64,000 nucleotides of DNA from Paractinoplanes tereljensis (GTDB taxonomy: Bacteria > Actinomycetota > Actinomycetes > Mycobacteriales > Micromonosporaceae): contig NZ_BOMY01000031.1 of the NCBI RefSeq assembly GCF_016862435.1, positions 124,001 through 188,000 on the forward strand. Direction: 5' to 3'. Made by a program: the position numbers and the translations under genes. Below the pieces are notes generated by a model. That model saw only the letters and a list, made by a program, of their open reading frames with translations, did no database searches and was not told the DNA's origin. This document shows positions 30,705 to 41,613 of this stretch, piece by piece (positions within the stretch are counted from its first letter, which is position 1; the number at the start of each line of letters is the position of its first letter).

Positions 30705-32206
30705 CCGGGGTTCTGGAAGCAATAGACATCAGCAAGAACTACGGCGGCGTACGGGCGCTCAAGGACGTCACCTTCACCGCCCACCAGGGCAAGGTCAACG
30801 TGCTGGTCGGCGAGAACGGCGCCGGCAAGTCGACGCTCATGAAGATCCTCTCCGGCTCCGAGCAGCCCACCAGCGGCGAGATCCGGCTGGACGGCGAGCC
30901 GGTGGTCCTCGGCAGCCCGCGCGCCGCGCAGGCACTGGGCATCGGGATCATCCACCAGGAGTTGTCGCTCTTCCCGAACCTGTCGATCGCCGAGAACATG
31001 TTCGCCGGTCGCGAATTGCGGCGCGGCGGCCTGTTCGTGGACACCGCGGAGCAGCGCCGGCGCGCGGTGGAGGTTCTCGCCCGGCTTGGCCAAGGCCATC
31101 TCAGCTTGGACACGGCGGTGGGTGACTTTCCGATCGGCCAGCAGCAGTTGGTCGAGATCGGCCGGGCGCTGCTCGAGGACGTCCGCGTGCTGATCATGGA
31201 CGAGCCCACCTCGGCGCTGTCCAACCACGAGGTCGACGTGCTGTTCGGGGTGATGGCCGACCTGCGCGCGCAGGACGTCACGGTCATCTACATCTCGCAC
31301 AAGCTCGACGAGTTCCGCCGGATCGGCGACTGGGTCACCGTTTTCCGGGACGGCAGCCTGGTCGCGCACGAGTCGATGGACAAGACCGACACCGGCTGGA
31401 TAGTCCGGCAGATGGTCGGCCGCGACCCCGACTCGCTCTACGTCCGCAACAGCTCCCCGGTCGGCGACCTGCTTCTGGAGGTACGGGAGCTGACCGCCCC
31501 CGGCTTCCACGACGTCTCGCTCAGCGTCCGGGCGGGCGAGGTGGTCGGCATCTACGGCCTGATGGGGGCCGGCCGCACTGAGCTCATGGAATGCCTGATG
31601 GGCATGCGTAAGGCGGAGGCCGGCTCGGTCGCCGTGCGGGGAAAGCCGGAAACCCGCGGGACGGTGCAGGCCCGGATGGCCGCCGGCCTGGCCCTGGTTC
31701 CGGAGGACCGGCAGCGTGACGGCCTGGTGCAGACCATGTCCGTCCGCGACAACATCCTGCTCGCCACCGTGGCCCGCTTCACCCGCGCCGGGCTTCTCTC
31801 CGGCGGTGCCGAGCAGAGGACCGCCGACGCCAAGGTGCGCGAACTGGCCATCAAGAGCCCCGGCCTGGCCGCCGCCGTGACCTCGCTGTCCGGTGGCAAC
31901 CAGCAGAAGGTGGTGCTGGCCCGGGCCCTGCTCACCGAACCGGTCGTGCTGCTGCTCGACGAGCCCACCCGGGGCATCGACGTCGGCGCCAAGTCGCAGA
32001 TCGCCGCGCTGATGGCCGACCTCGCCGCGCAGGGCTTCGGCGTGCTGTTCATCTCGTCCGAGCTGGCCGAGGTGATGGCGATGGCCGACCGGGTGCTGGT
32101 GATGGCCCGGGGCCGGATCACCGCCGAGTTCACCGCGCAGAACGTCACCGAGGAGGCCCTCGTCACCGCCTCCGCTTCCGAGAGTGTCCTGGAGGGCCAG
32201 CAATGA
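30701..32206 (+). CDS. Sugar ABC transporter ATPase, RbsA-like
   Basis: A 501-residue tandem ATPase of the ribose/galactose importer type. The first half has Walker A GENGAGKST, Walker B LIMDEPTSAL and a divergent signature (VGDFPIGQQQLVEI). The second half has a degenerate Walker A (GLMGAGRTEL) and the signature LSGGNQQKVVLAR with LLLDEPTRGID. This asymmetry of the nucleotide sites is normal for RbsA/MglA. It overlaps the neighbours on both sides by 4 nt. Substrate is inferred from the operon (probably apiose). Confidence 0.93.
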   Translation: MTGVLEAIDISKNYGGVRALKDVTFTAHQGKVNVLVGENGAGKSTLMKILSGSEQPTSGEIRLDGEPVVLGSPRAAQALGIGIIHQELSLFPNLSIAENMFAGRELRRGGLFVDTAEQRRRAVEVLARLGQGHLSLDTAVGDFPIGQQQLVEIGRALLEDVRVLIMDEPTSALSNHEVDVLFGVMADLRAQDVTVIYISHKLDEFRRIGDWVTVFRDGSLVAHESMDKTDTGWIVRQMVGRDPDSLYVRNSSPVGDLLLEVRELTAPGFHDVSLSVRAGEVVGIYGLMGAGRTELMECLMGMRKAEAGSVAVRGKPETRGTVQARMAAGLALVPEDRQRDGLVQTMSVRDNILLATVARFTRAGLLSGGAEQRTADAKVRELAIKSPGLAAAVTSLSGGNQQKVVLARALLTEPVVLLLDEPTRGIDVGAKSQIAALMADLAAQGFGVLFISSELAEVMAMADRVLVMARGRITAEFTAQNVTEEALVTASASESVLEGQQ

Positions 32207-33282
32207 CCGACACCCACGTCGCGGCGCCGGCAAAGACCGCTGCCCCACCACCGGACGCCCCGCGGAACCAAGCTCTCGCGAAGGCCGCGTTGCTGTTGCT
32301 CCGTGGCCGTACCCTCGTGGTCCTCGTCCTTTTGATCGTGATTTTCTCGGCCATCTCGGGCGAGTACCTGACGCAGAGCAACCTGATCCTGATGACCAAG
32401 CACGTGGCCATCAACGCGATCCTGGCCATCGGCGTCACGTTCGTCATCCTCACCGGCGGTATCGATCTGTCGGTCGGCTCGATCGCCGGGCTGGCCAGCA
32501 TGGTTTCCGGCGGGCTGCTGTTCAAGGGGCTGAACTTCCCGGGCGGCACGGTCTTCTTCTCGGTGGCCGTGGTCATCCTGATCGGCATCGTGGTGGGCGC
32601 GCTGGTCGGCGCGGTCAACGGCGTACTGATCACCCGGTTCAAGGTGGCGCCGTTCATCGCCACCCTCGGCATGCTGTACGTCGCTCGCGGCCTGGCCCAG
32701 CTGCACAGCAACGGCGGTACCTACCCGGATCTGGCCGGAACGGACGCCCGGGGCAACACCGGCTTCCACTTCATCGGGGTGGACAGCCTGCTCGGCATCC
32801 CGGTCGCGGTCTGGATCATGGTGCTGGTCGCGGTCGCGGCCATCGTGGTCACCACCAAGACGCCCTTCGGGCGCCGGATCTTCGCGGTGGGCGGCAACGA
32901 ACGCGCCGCGGTTCTCTCCGGCATCCGGGTCAATCGGGTCAAGATCGCGGTGTACGTCATTTCGGGTGCCTGCGCCGCCCTGGCCGGCCTGCTTCTCACC
33001 TCGGAGCTGGGCGCCGCCTACCCGGACACCGCCACCACGTACGAGCTGAACGCGATCGCCGCGGCGGTCCTCGGCGGCACCGCCCTGGCCGGTGGCCGCG
33101 GCACCATCATCGGCACCGTCATGGGTGCCTTCGTCATCGGCTTCCTCAGCGACGGCCTGGTCCTGGTGGGGGTCTCCACCTTCTGGCAGTCGGTCGTCAA
33201 GGGCGCCGTCATCGTCTTCGCCGTCATCACCGAGCAGGCGCAGCAGCGCCTGCAGTCAGGTCTCACCAAGCGCACGGCCTGA
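32203..33282 (+). CDS. Sugar ABC transporter permease, RbsC-like
   Basis: A 359-residue permease of the BPD_transp_2 family. Diagnostic parts are AILAIGVTFVILTGGIDLSVGSIAGL, the coupling loop TPFGRRIFAVGGNERAAVLSGIRV and the C-terminal AVLGGTALAGGRGTIIGTVMGAFVIG. The N-terminal 40 residues are an Ala/Pro-rich cytoplasmic extension before the first helix. It forms the channel of the importer with the RbsA-like ATPase, with which its start overlaps (ATGA). Confidence 0.93.
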   Translation: MTDTHVAAPAKTAAPPPDAPRNQALAKAALLLLRGRTLVVLVLLIVIFSAISGEYLTQSNLILMTKHVAINAILAIGVTFVILTGGIDLSVGSIAGLASMVSGGLLFKGLNFPGGTVFFSVAVVILIGIVVGALVGAVNGVLITRFKVAPFIATLGMLYVARGLAQLHSNGGTYPDLAGTDARGNTGFHFIGVDSLLGIPVAVWIMVLVAVAAIVVTTKTPFGRRIFAVGGNERAAVLSGIRVNRVKIAVYVISGACAALAGLLLTSELGAAYPDTATTYELNAIAAAVLGGTALAGGRGTIIGTVMGAFVIGFLSDGLVLVGVSTFWQSVVKGAVIVFAVITEQAQQRLQSGLTKRTA

Positions 33283-34272
<990 letters not shown>

Positions 34273-34298
34273 ACCCCGCACCAAACGAGAGGAACACC

Positions 34299-35180
34299 AT
34301 GCTGGTCGCCGACCCCCGTACCGCTGCCGCCTGGCGCCTGCTCCGGCAGGAGATCGCCGAGGCCGCACCGGAGCGACGCCGCGAGCTGTTGCGGCAGCGG
34401 GCCAACCAGTCCCGCGCCGCCGACCTGGAGATGATCGGCCGGGCCGGCCTGGGACACGTGGGCGGTGACATGTCCGTGCTCGACATCCTCACCACGCTGT
34501 TCTTCGGAGTGCTCCGGGTCGACCCGGAGCACCCCGAGTGGCCCGACCGCGACCGCCTCGTGCTGAGCAAGGGCCACACCGCCGGCGCGCTCTACTCGAC
34601 CCTGGCCGCGGCCGGCTTCTTCGCCCCGGCCGAGCTGGCGACGTTCGCCGCGCCGCTGTCCGCGCTCAACGGGCACCCCAACCGGGTCAAGGTGCCCGGG
34701 GTGGAGACCAACACCGGGCCGCTCGGCCACGGCCTGCCGGTCTCGGTCGGCATGGCGGTGGCCGGCCGGCTGGCCGCCTCCGAACGGCACGTGTACGTGG
34801 TGCTCGGCGACGGCGAACTGCAGGAGGGCAGCAACTGGGAGGCGGCGATGACGGCCGGGCACCGCCGCCTGGCCAACCTCACCGCGGTCGTCGACCGCAA
34901 CCGTCTCCAGCAGGGCGCCCGCACCGAGGAGACCAGCGCGCTCGACCCGCTCGACGACAAGTTCCGGGCATTCGGCTGGGACGTGCACGTGGTCGACGGA
35001 CATGATCATCTAGAGCTGCTGGATGTCTTCACCGCACCGCGCGGCGAGCGTCCGACCTGCGTCATCGCCAACACGATCAAGGGAAGGGGCGTCTCGTTCA
35101 TGGAGGACCGCGTCGAGTGGCACCACAAGGTGCCGTCCGCCGAGCAGATCGCCCTCGCCGCGGTGGAGCTGGCCCGATGA
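34299..35180 (+). CDS. Split transketolase, N-terminal (TPP-binding) subunit, AptA-like
   Basis: A 293-residue protein corresponding to the first third of transketolase. It carries the thiamine-diphosphate motif GDGELQEGSNWEAAMTAGHRRLANLTAVVDRN, the catalytic-site stretches GRAGLGHVGGDMS and LSKGHTAGALYSTLAAAGFF, and GHPNRVKVPGVETNTGPLGHGL. A GAGAGGAA site precedes the ATG. In a described D-apiose pathway a split transketolase transfers a glycolaldehyde unit from apulose 4-phosphate to glyceraldehyde 3-phosphate. Split transketolases also occur elsewhere, for example in DXS-like or amino-sugar contexts, so the substrate here rests on the operon. Confidence 0.85.
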   Translation: MLVADPRTAAAWRLLRQEIAEAAPERRRELLRQRANQSRAADLEMIGRAGLGHVGGDMSVLDILTTLFFGVLRVDPEHPEWPDRDRLVLSKGHTAGALYSTLAAAGFFAPAELATFAAPLSALNGHPNRVKVPGVETNTGPLGHGLPVSVGMAVAGRLAASERHVYVVLGDGELQEGSNWEAAMTAGHRRLANLTAVVDRNRLQQGARTEETSALDPLDDKFRAFGWDVHVVDGHDHLELLDVFTAPRGERPTCVIANTIKGRGVSFMEDRVEWHHKVPSAEQIALAAVELAR

Positions 35181-36118
35181 GCTTTTTGACCCAGGAAACC
35201 TTCGACTGCCGGGTCGCCTTCGCCGACGAGTTGATCGCGCTGGCCAAACAGGACGAGCGGATCGTGGCGGTCTGCAACGACTCGGTGGGTTCCAGCAATC
35301 TGGTCGGCTTCCAGCAGGAGTTCCCGGACCGGCTGATCAACGTGGGCATCGCCGAGCAGGACATGGTCGGCGTCGGCGCCGGTCTCGCCCTGTCCGGCTA
35401 CATCCCGTTCGTCTGCGGCGCGTCGCCGTTCCTGACCGGCCGGGCCCTCGAACAGATCAAGGCCGACGTCGCGTACAGCCAGTCGCCGGTCGTGCTGTGC
35501 GGGATGAGCCCCGGCATGGCCTACGGCGAACTCGGCCCGACCCACCACTCGATCGAGGACCTCTCCTGGCTGCGGGCGATCGCCGGGCTCGGCATCGTGG
35601 TGCCGGCCGACCCCGACGAGACCCGGGCCGCGGTGCGCTGGGCCGCGGCCGCCGCCACCCCGGTCTTCCTGCGGATCGGCCGGTTCAAGGTTCCCGCGGT
35701 GACCGACTCGTTCACCTTCGGCACCGCCGGCCTGCTGCGGGACGGCACCGACATCACCGTGGTGGCCACCGGCACGATGGTCTCGCGCGCGCTGGAGGCC
35801 GCCGCCGAGGCCGCCGACCAGGGCGTCTCGATCCGGGTGCTGAACATGTCGACCATCGCGCCGCTGGACGAGCAGGCGGTCCTCGCGGCCGCCCGGGAGA
35901 CCCGCGGCATCGTGACCGCCGAGGAGGCCACCACCACCGGCGGCCTGGGCGCCGCGGTCGCCGCCGTGGTCGTCTCGTCCCCGTCCCCGGTCAAGATGCG
36001 GATGCTGGGCGTGCACCGCGAGTTCGCCCCGACCGGCAACACCGACTTCCTCCTGGAGCACTTCGGCCTGACCGCCGCCGACATCCGCGCGGCCGCCGTG
36101 GAGCTCGCCCATGTCTGA
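35177..36118 (+). CDS. Split transketolase, C-terminal subunit, AptB-like
   Basis: A 313-residue protein with the pyrimidine-binding domain of transketolase (RLINVGIAEQDMVGVGAGLALSGYIPFVC, with the conserved cofactor-activating Glu in GIAEQDM) and the C-terminal domain (LLRDGTDITVVATGTMVSRALEAAAEAADQGVSIRVLNMSTIAPLD). Together with the preceding subunit it makes a complete enzyme. The ATG overlaps the previous stop (ATGA), consistent with 1:1 synthesis. The true start is at 35177, not at the earlier in-frame start inside the partner gene. Confidence 0.87.
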   Translation: MSFLTQETFDCRVAFADELIALAKQDERIVAVCNDSVGSSNLVGFQQEFPDRLINVGIAEQDMVGVGAGLALSGYIPFVCGASPFLTGRALEQIKADVAYSQSPVVLCGMSPGMAYGELGPTHHSIEDLSWLRAIAGLGIVVPADPDETRAAVRWAAAAATPVFLRIGRFKVPAVTDSFTFGTAGLLRDGTDITVVATGTMVSRALEAAAEAADQGVSIRVLNMSTIAPLDEQAVLAAARETRGIVTAEEATTTGGLGAAVAAVVVSSPSPVKMRMLGVHREFAPTGNTDFLLEHFGLTAADIRAAAVELAHV

Positions 36119-37475
36119 CCGGCTCGTCCTCGCGATCGACCAGGGCACCAGCTCGACCAAGTGCCTGCTGGTCGACGCGGCCGGCGCGGTCGTGCGGGAG
36201 GCGAGCGCGCCGGTGCCGATCCGCTATCCGCGGCCCGGCTGGGTCGAGCAGGACGCCGGCGAGATCCTGGACAGCGTCCTGGTCGCGGCCGCGCGATGCC
36301 TCGACGGGGTGCCGCGCGGGGCGGTCGCGGCGGTCGGCCTCAGCACCCAGCGCGAATCGGCGGTGGTCTGGGACCGGCACACCGGCCTTCCAGCCGGCCC
36401 GGTGCTGGGCTGGCAGGACCAGCGCGCGCTGGCCGTCTGCGAAGGCCTCCGAAAAGACGCCGAGGTGGTACGGGCGGTCAGCGGTCTCCCGCTCGACCCG
36501 ATGTTCAGCGCGGCCAAGTTCCGGTGGCTGCTCGACCGCACCCCGTCGGCGGCAGTCGGCACGGTCGACTCCTGGTTGCTGTTCGCGCTGACCGGCAACC
36601 ATCAGATCGAGGTCGGCAACGCCTCGCGCACCCAGTTGCTCGACGTGCGGGCCGGGCGGTGGAGCGAGGAGCTGCTCGACCTGTTCGGCATCCCGGCGGC
36701 GGCGTTGCCGGAGATCACCCCATCGAACGGCGAGCTGGGCCGGATCTCCGAGCGCGGGGGAGTGCTGGCCGGCCTGCCGATCACCGCCGTGCTCGGCGAT
36801 TCGCACGCGGCCCTCTACGCGCACGGCGCCGGCGAGGGCGACGTGAAGGCGACCTACGGCACCGGCTCCTCGGTCATGCGCCTCGGCGAGGTCGCCGGCG
36901 ACGCCGTCTGCCTCACCATCGCCTGGAACGACCGGCTCGCCGCCGAGGGCAACATCCGCTCGTCGGGCTCCACCGTTGCCTGGCTGGCCGACTTCCTCGG
37001 CGTCTCGGCGGCGCAGATCGGAGAAATGGCTCGGTCGGCGGCGAGCGACGGCGTCCATCTCGTGCCGGGCTTCGGTGGGCTGGCCGCGCCCTGGTGGGAC
37101 GACACCGCGGTCGGCCTGGTCAGCGGTCTCACCCTCGGCACCCGCCCGGAGCAGCTGGCCCGTGCCGCCATCGAGTCGATCGCCCACCAGGTCGCCGACG
37201 TCGTCGACGCGATGGGCGGTGCCGGCCGGATCCTCGCGGACGGGGGCGCCAGCGAGAACGACCAGCTCATGCAGATTCAGGCGGACCTGACCGGCGTACC
37301 CGTCAAGCGGGCCCGGACCGCAAGCCTCTCCGCGCTCGGCGCGGCCTTCCTGGCCGGCGGCATCGCCCGGCCCCTCGAGTACGACGACTTCGAACCCCGT
37401 CCCCGCGACCCGGCCGTCCGCCACGCCTGGCGCGACGCGGTGGCCCGGGCCCGCACCCCCGCAGCAAGGAGCTGA
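36111..37475 (+). CDS. FGGY-family carbohydrate kinase (probable apulose kinase)
   Basis: A 454-residue sugar kinase. The N-terminal phosphate motif is [15 protein letters not shown], followed by [11 protein letters not shown] and STQRES. The C-terminal ATP-binding half contains TYGTGSSVM and [23 protein letters not shown]. The length is a little below glycerol kinase (about 500). It overlaps the transketolase subunit by 8 nt. In the apiose scheme it phosphorylates D-apulose at C4; glycerol, erythritol or another pentulose is the alternative if the operon assignment is wrong. Confidence 0.85.
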   Translation: MSDRLVLAIDQGTSSTKCLLVDAAGAVVREASAPVPIRYPRPGWVEQDAGEILDSVLVAAARCLDGVPRGAVAAVGLSTQRESAVVWDRHTGLPAGPVLGWQDQRALAVCEGLRKDAEVVRAVSGLPLDPMFSAAKFRWLLDRTPSAAVGTVDSWLLFALTGNHQIEVGNASRTQLLDVRAGRWSEELLDLFGIPAAALPEITPSNGELGRISERGGVLAGLPITAVLGDSHAALYAHGAGEGDVKATYGTGSSVMRLGEVAGDAVCLTIAWNDRLAAEGNIRSSGSTVAWLADFLGVSAAQIGEMARSAASDGVHLVPGFGGLAAPWWDDTAVGLVSGLTLGTRPEQLARAAIESIAHQVADVVDAMGGAGRILADGGASENDQLMQIQADLTGVPVKRARTASLSALGAAFLAGGIARPLEYDDFEPRPRDPAVRHAWRDAVARARTPAARS

Positions 37476-37476
37476 C

Positions 37477-38463
37477 ATGACCGACTACCCCCGCTTCGGA
37501 GCCGGACTCTGGCACTTCGCCACCTACGTCGACCGGTACGCCAGCGACGGTTACGGCCCGGCCCGCACCACCCTGGACGCGATCGAGCTGGCCGGACAGG
37601 TCGAGGACCTGTCGGTGGTCGACCTCAACTATCCGTTCACCCCGGGCGTCGGCCTGTCCGAGGTCAAGGACGCGCTGGCCGCGCAAGGCCTGACCGCGAT
37701 CGGCATCACCCCCGAGATCTACTTGCGCAAATTTGCCAAGGGCGCATTCACCAACCCCGACCCGGGCGTACGCAAGCAGGCCCTCGACCTCATGCACGAG
37801 TCGGCCGGGATCGTCCGCGAGCTCGGCGCCGACTACGTGAAGATCTGGCCCGGCCAGGACGGCTGGGACTACCCGTTCCAGGTCGACCACCGCACCCTGT
37901 GGAAACTGGCCGTGGACGGGATGCGGGAGCTGGCCGGCGCGCACCCCGACCTTCGTTTCGCCATCGAGTACAAGCCGCGCGAGCCCCGGGTGAAGATGAC
38001 CTGGGACTCGGCCGCCCGCTCGATCCTCGGCATCCAGCAGATCGGCCTGGACAACGTCGGCGTGCTGCTCGACTTCGGGCACAGCCTCTACGGCGGCGAG
38101 TCGCCGGCCGACGCCGCCCAGCTGCTGATCGACCACGGCCTGCTCTACGGCATGGACGTCAACGACAACCTGCGCGGCTGGGACGACGACCTGGTCGTCG
38201 GCACCGTGCACCTGACCGAGATCTTCGAGTACTTCCACACCCTGCGGAAGAACAACTGGGAAGGGGTGTGGCAGCTCGACCAGTTCCCGTTCCGGGAGGA
38301 CTCGGTCGACGCCGCCCGCACCTCGATCGGCATCCTCAAGCGCCTCTACCGCGCCCTCGACCGCCTGGACACGACGGCGCTGGCCGAGGCCCAGGAACGC
38401 CAGGACGCGATGGCCGCCCAGCGCCTCGTCCAGAACGCGTTGTTCGGCGAGGTAGCGGACTGA
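37477..38463 (+). CDS. TIM-barrel sugar isomerase (probable D-apiose isomerase)
   Basis: A 328-residue xylose-isomerase-like TIM barrel (AP_endonuc_2 superfamily). Probable metal-binding acidic residues lie in [25 protein letters not shown] (Asp and His), [15 protein letters not shown] and VWQLDQFPF. An AAGGAG site lies seven bases before the ATG. It is the last gene of the operon, directly after the kinase. D-apiose isomerase, which makes D-apulose, belongs to this superfamily; the same fold also serves as other aldose-ketose isomerases and epimerases. Confidence 0.82.
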   Translation: MTDYPRFGAGLWHFATYVDRYASDGYGPARTTLDAIELAGQVEDLSVVDLNYPFTPGVGLSEVKDALAAQGLTAIGITPEIYLRKFAKGAFTNPDPGVRKQALDLMHESAGIVRELGADYVKIWPGQDGWDYPFQVDHRTLWKLAVDGMRELAGAHPDLRFAIEYKPREPRVKMTWDSAARSILGIQQIGLDNVGVLLDFGHSLYGGESPADAAQLLIDHGLLYGMDVNDNLRGWDDDLVVGTVHLTEIFEYFHTLRKNNWEGVWQLDQFPFREDSVDAARTSIGILKRLYRALDRLDTTALAEAQERQDAMAAQRLVQNALFGEVAD

Positions 38464-38560
38464 GGACGGTGGCGGCGGTAATCGTTCGGGTGATGTGAAG
38501 CTTTCTTCGGGTGCTGTTAACCCGACGGGACAACCAAGACCGTGAGCGTCCGTCCACCAT

Positions 38561-40264
38561 GTGTGCGTGAAATGGATCTCCGCTCGGTGGGCGGACGCCG
38601 CGGCTCTGACCAGTTACCTGCTCCTGGCCGTCTGGCTGGTGCGGGAACTCTGGGACGACCCGTCCCGGCGGCAGTTCCACAACCAGGACGACAGCGGGTT
38701 CTTCCTGGCGATGATGGCGCACGGCGAGCGGGTGGTCTTCCACGGCGAGTCGCCGTTCTTCACCACCCAGCTGAACTTCCCCGACGGCATCAACCTGATG
38801 GCCAACACCTCGATGCTGGCCGTCAGCATCCCGCTCGCCCCGCTCACCCACCTCAAGGGCCCGGCCTGGACCGTGGTGGCGCTGATCTTCCTGGGCCTGG
38901 CCGGCACCGCGACCGCCTGGTGGTGGCTGCTCTCCCGGCACCTGGTCGACAGCAAGGTCGCCGCGTGGATCGGCGGACTGTGGGCCGGCTTCGCCCCCGG
39001 GTTCGTGGCGCACGCCAACGGCCAGCCCAACTTCACCGCCGGCTTCGTGATCCCGTTCATCGTCTGGCAGGTGATCCGGCTCCGCGAACCGGGCCGGACG
39101 TGGCGCAGTGGGGCGCTTCTCGGCGTACTCGTCGCGGTCCAGGTTTTTGTGAATGAAGAGTTTTTGTTGCTGTTGGCGATCGCGCTGGCCCTGGTCGCGG
39201 TCGGGTTCATCTTCTCCTGGCGGCAGTGCCTGCCCGGGCTCGCGGTCGGGGCCGGCGTCGCCGTGGTCCTGCTGGCCTATCCGCTCTACTTCCAGTTCTT
39301 CGGCGCCGGCCACTACAGCGGGGTGCCGTTCCGGGTCGACCAGTACGCCACCCCGCTCGGGTCGATCGCCGCCTACCCCCGGCGGTCGATCGCCGGCAGT
39401 GAGGAGATCGCCCGGCAGGTCACCGGCGGCAGCGTGCTCGAGGACTCGATGTTCTGGGGGCCCGGCATCTGTCTCATGGTCATCGTGTCGGTGGCGGTGC
39501 TGTGGCGTTCGATGGCGGCGCGCGCCCTGGCGTTCGCCGGCTTCGTGCTGCTTGTCATGTCGTTCGGGCACGAGCTGCGGCTCACCCGCACCAGCACGCT
39601 CGGCCCGGCTCCGCTCGGCTGGACCCAGCACGTCCCGCTGGTGGACCTGGTGACCACACCTCGGTTCGGGCTGGCCACCACGACGATCGCCGGGGTGCTG
39701 CTCGCCCTGGCCGCCGACCGGGCCCGGCACTTCCCGCGCCTCGGCCGCGGCGCCTTCTGGGCCGGGATGGCGCTGGCCCTGATCCCGATGTTCCCGCTTC
39801 CGCTGCCGACCTCCCAGACCCGGTCGGTGCCGGCGTACTTCACCCAGGAGATGTGGCGGCCAGTTTTGAAGGACGGCCAGAGCGTGGTGCTGGTGCCGCT
39901 GCCGGCGATGGTCACCGGCCGGGACAGCATGCGCATCGCGGCACTGAGCAAACTGGCCTTCCCGACCCCGCGTGGGTATTTCCTGGGTCCGGTCGACCCG
40001 CCCCGGGACAACACCGGCACCTGGTTCGGCGAGCCGCGCTACACGGTCACCCTCATCGAGCAGATCCGCAAGACCGGCATCGCACCCGCGCTCGGCGCCG
40101 ACGAGCATCGGGCGATCCAGGCCGACCTGGACTACTGGCACGCCGGCGTCGTCGTCCTGCTGCCGAACTGGAACAAGCGGACCCAGGTACGGCTGGTGCT
40201 GACCTCGGTGCTCGGCGAGCCGTCGCCGATGGGCGGGGTCGAGGTGTGGCACACGAACCGCTGA
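38561..40264 (+). CDS. Polytopic membrane protein, GT-C glycosyltransferase-like
   Basis: A 567-residue protein with about ten membrane segments and a soluble C-terminal part (from about residue 430). The first extracellular loop contains NQDDSGFFLAMMAHGERV, with adjacent acidic residues (DD) placed like the catalytic Asp of polyprenyl-phosphate-sugar-dependent GT-C enzymes, and later NFPDGINLMANTSM and HANGQPNFTAGF. Similar actinobacterial proteins are annotated as membrane glycosyltransferases of unknown substrate. The start is uncertain: GTG at 38561 or GTG two codons later. It is monocistronic and unrelated to the preceding sugar operon as far as can be seen. Confidence 0.65.
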   Translation: MCVKWISARWADAAALTSYLLLAVWLVRELWDDPSRRQFHNQDDSGFFLAMMAHGERVVFHGESPFFTTQLNFPDGINLMANTSMLAVSIPLAPLTHLKGPAWTVVALIFLGLAGTATAWWWLLSRHLVDSKVAAWIGGLWAGFAPGFVAHANGQPNFTAGFVIPFIVWQVIRLREPGRTWRSGALLGVLVAVQVFVNEEFLLLLAIALALVAVGFIFSWRQCLPGLAVGAGVAVVLLAYPLYFQFFGAGHYSGVPFRVDQYATPLGSIAAYPRRSIAGSEEIARQVTGGSVLEDSMFWGPGICLMVIVSVAVLWRSMAARALAFAGFVLLVMSFGHELRLTRTSTLGPAPLGWTQHVPLVDLVTTPRFGLATTTIAGVLLALAADRARHFPRLGRGAFWAGMALALIPMFPLPLPTSQTRSVPAYFTQEMWRPVLKDGQSVVLVPLPAMVTGRDSMRIAALSKLAFPTPRGYFLGPVDPPRDNTGTWFGEPRYTVTLIEQIRKTGIAPALGADEHRAIQADLDYWHAGVVVLLPNWNKRTQVRLVLTSVLGEPSPMGGVEVWHTNR

Positions 40265-40337
40265 TCGGGTGTGTTCCACCCAACGCTGGGGGAGGGCGTT
40301 CGGGCGGCGGGGCTGGGCGGCGCGGAGGATGCCGGTC

Positions 40338-41504
40338 ATGTCTGACACCGCCACCTTCCGGCTGCGGTCGGTGGCCGTCTCGGCGTACGGTCCGTCGCTG
40401 CTCTCCGGGTTTTCCCAGGGTGTCATCGCGCCGGTGATCGTGATCAGCGCGATCGAGCGCGGCGCCACGGTCGCCGCGGCCGGGTTGATCGTCGCCCTGA
40501 TGGGCATCGGGGCGCTGGTGGCGAACATCCCGGCCGGCGCCCTGACCACCCGCTTCGGCGAGCGCCGGGCGATGGTCGCGGCGGCCGGCCTGAGCGTCGC
40601 CGCGATCGCGCTGTGCCTGTTCGACCTCGGGTTGTGGACGTTCGCGGCCGCGGTGTTCGCGATGGGCATCGGCTCGGCGGTGTTCCAGCTGGCCCGGCAG
40701 TCGTACCTGACCGACGTGGTACCACTCGAGATGCGGGCGCGGGCCATGTCCACGCTCGGCGGCGTGGCCCGGATCGGAGCGTTCGCAGGCCCGTTCGCCG
40801 GCGCCGGGGTGATCGCGCTGACCGGCCTGGCCGGTGCGTACGCGATATCGCTGGTAGCCATCGCGGGTGCCGGCGTAATCGCCTACACGGTGCCCGACCT
40901 GGCGTCGCCGGCCGCCGCGTCGTCCGGCATCTCCACCTGGACCATCGCCCGCGACCATCGGCGCACCCTGCTGACCCTCGGCATCGGGGTGCTGCTGCTC
41001 TCGGCCATCCGCCAGACCCGGCAGGTGGTGGTCCCGCTCTGGGCCCATCACCTGGGCCTGGACGCGAGCACGTCATCAATCCTGTTCGGCGTGGCGGGCG
41101 CGGTGGAGACCCTGGTCTTCTACCCGGCCGGCCTGGCCATGGACCGCTGGGGCCGCCGAGCCGTGGCGGTGCCGTGCACGCTGGTGATGGGCTTGTCTTT
41201 CCTGGCGCTCCCGCTGACCCACGGAGTGCTCACGCTGGCCGCGGTGGCCATGGTGATCGGCCTGGGCAACGGCATCGGCTCAGGCATCGTGAACACCCTC
41301 GGCGCCGACGCCGCCCCGGCCGTGGGCCGCCCCACGTTCCTAGGAGTGTGGCGAGAGCTGGCCGACGGCGGCGCAGCGCTGGGCCCGCTGCTGCTCTCCG
41401 CCGTAACCGGCCTAGCCGGCCTGGCCTGGGGCGTAAGCGTCTCCGGCCTGGTAGGCCTGGCCGCCGCAGTGACCTTGTTTCGCTATGTACCGCATCGACG
41501 CTGA
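40338..41504 (+). CDS. MFS transporter
   Basis: A 388-residue twelve-span major facilitator. The loop 2-3 motif is present as GALTTRFGERRAMVA, and the second half repeats it as GLAMDRWGRRAVAVP. The ATG at 40338 was chosen because a GGAGG site ends nine bases before it; starts further upstream leave non-coding-looking residues. The drug or metabolite exported is unknown. A hairpin terminator follows the gene. Confidence 0.82.
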   Translation: MSDTATFRLRSVAVSAYGPSLLSGFSQGVIAPVIVISAIERGATVAAAGLIVALMGIGALVANIPAGALTTRFGERRAMVAAAGLSVAAIALCLFDLGLWTFAAAVFAMGIGSAVFQLARQSYLTDVVPLEMRARAMSTLGGVARIGAFAGPFAGAGVIALTGLAGAYAISLVAIAGAGVIAYTVPDLASPAAASSGISTWTIARDHRRTLLTLGIGVLLLSAIRQTRQVVVPLWAHHLGLDASTSSILFGVAGAVETLVFYPAGLAMDRWGRRAVAVPCTLVMGLSFLALPLTHGVLTLAAVAMVIGLGNGIGSGIVNTLGADAAPAVGRPTFLGVWRELADGGAALGPLLLSAVTGLAGLAWGVSVSGLVGLAAAVTLFRYVPHRR

Positions 41505-41559
41505 TCCGTAAGAATGTGGCTCTTGGCCGCCGGGCCGTGTATAGTCGTCCTCAGATTCG

Positions 41560-41594
41560 CAAGGGCCTCCGCCATTTGGCTGGGGCCCTTTTGC
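41560..41594. terminator. Intrinsic terminator between convergent genes
   Basis: AAGGGCC and GGCCCTT form a 7-bp stem around TCCGCCATTTGGCTGG, which itself can pair weakly (GCC/GGC), followed by TTTTGC on the plus strand. It lies in the 109-bp gap between the MFS gene and the convergent HEPN-motif gene. The U-run favours the plus-strand gene. A TATAGT hexamer lies 15 bp upstream at 41540. Confidence 0.7.
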
Positions 41595-41613
41595 TTTCCC
41601 GGGAGTTTCGGCG

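Noticed and set aside
41529-41594. Possible small RNA: TATAGT at 41540 followed by a hairpin and U-run
   Set aside because: There is no matching -35 at the right distance, and the hairpin is explained as the terminator of the MFS gene.
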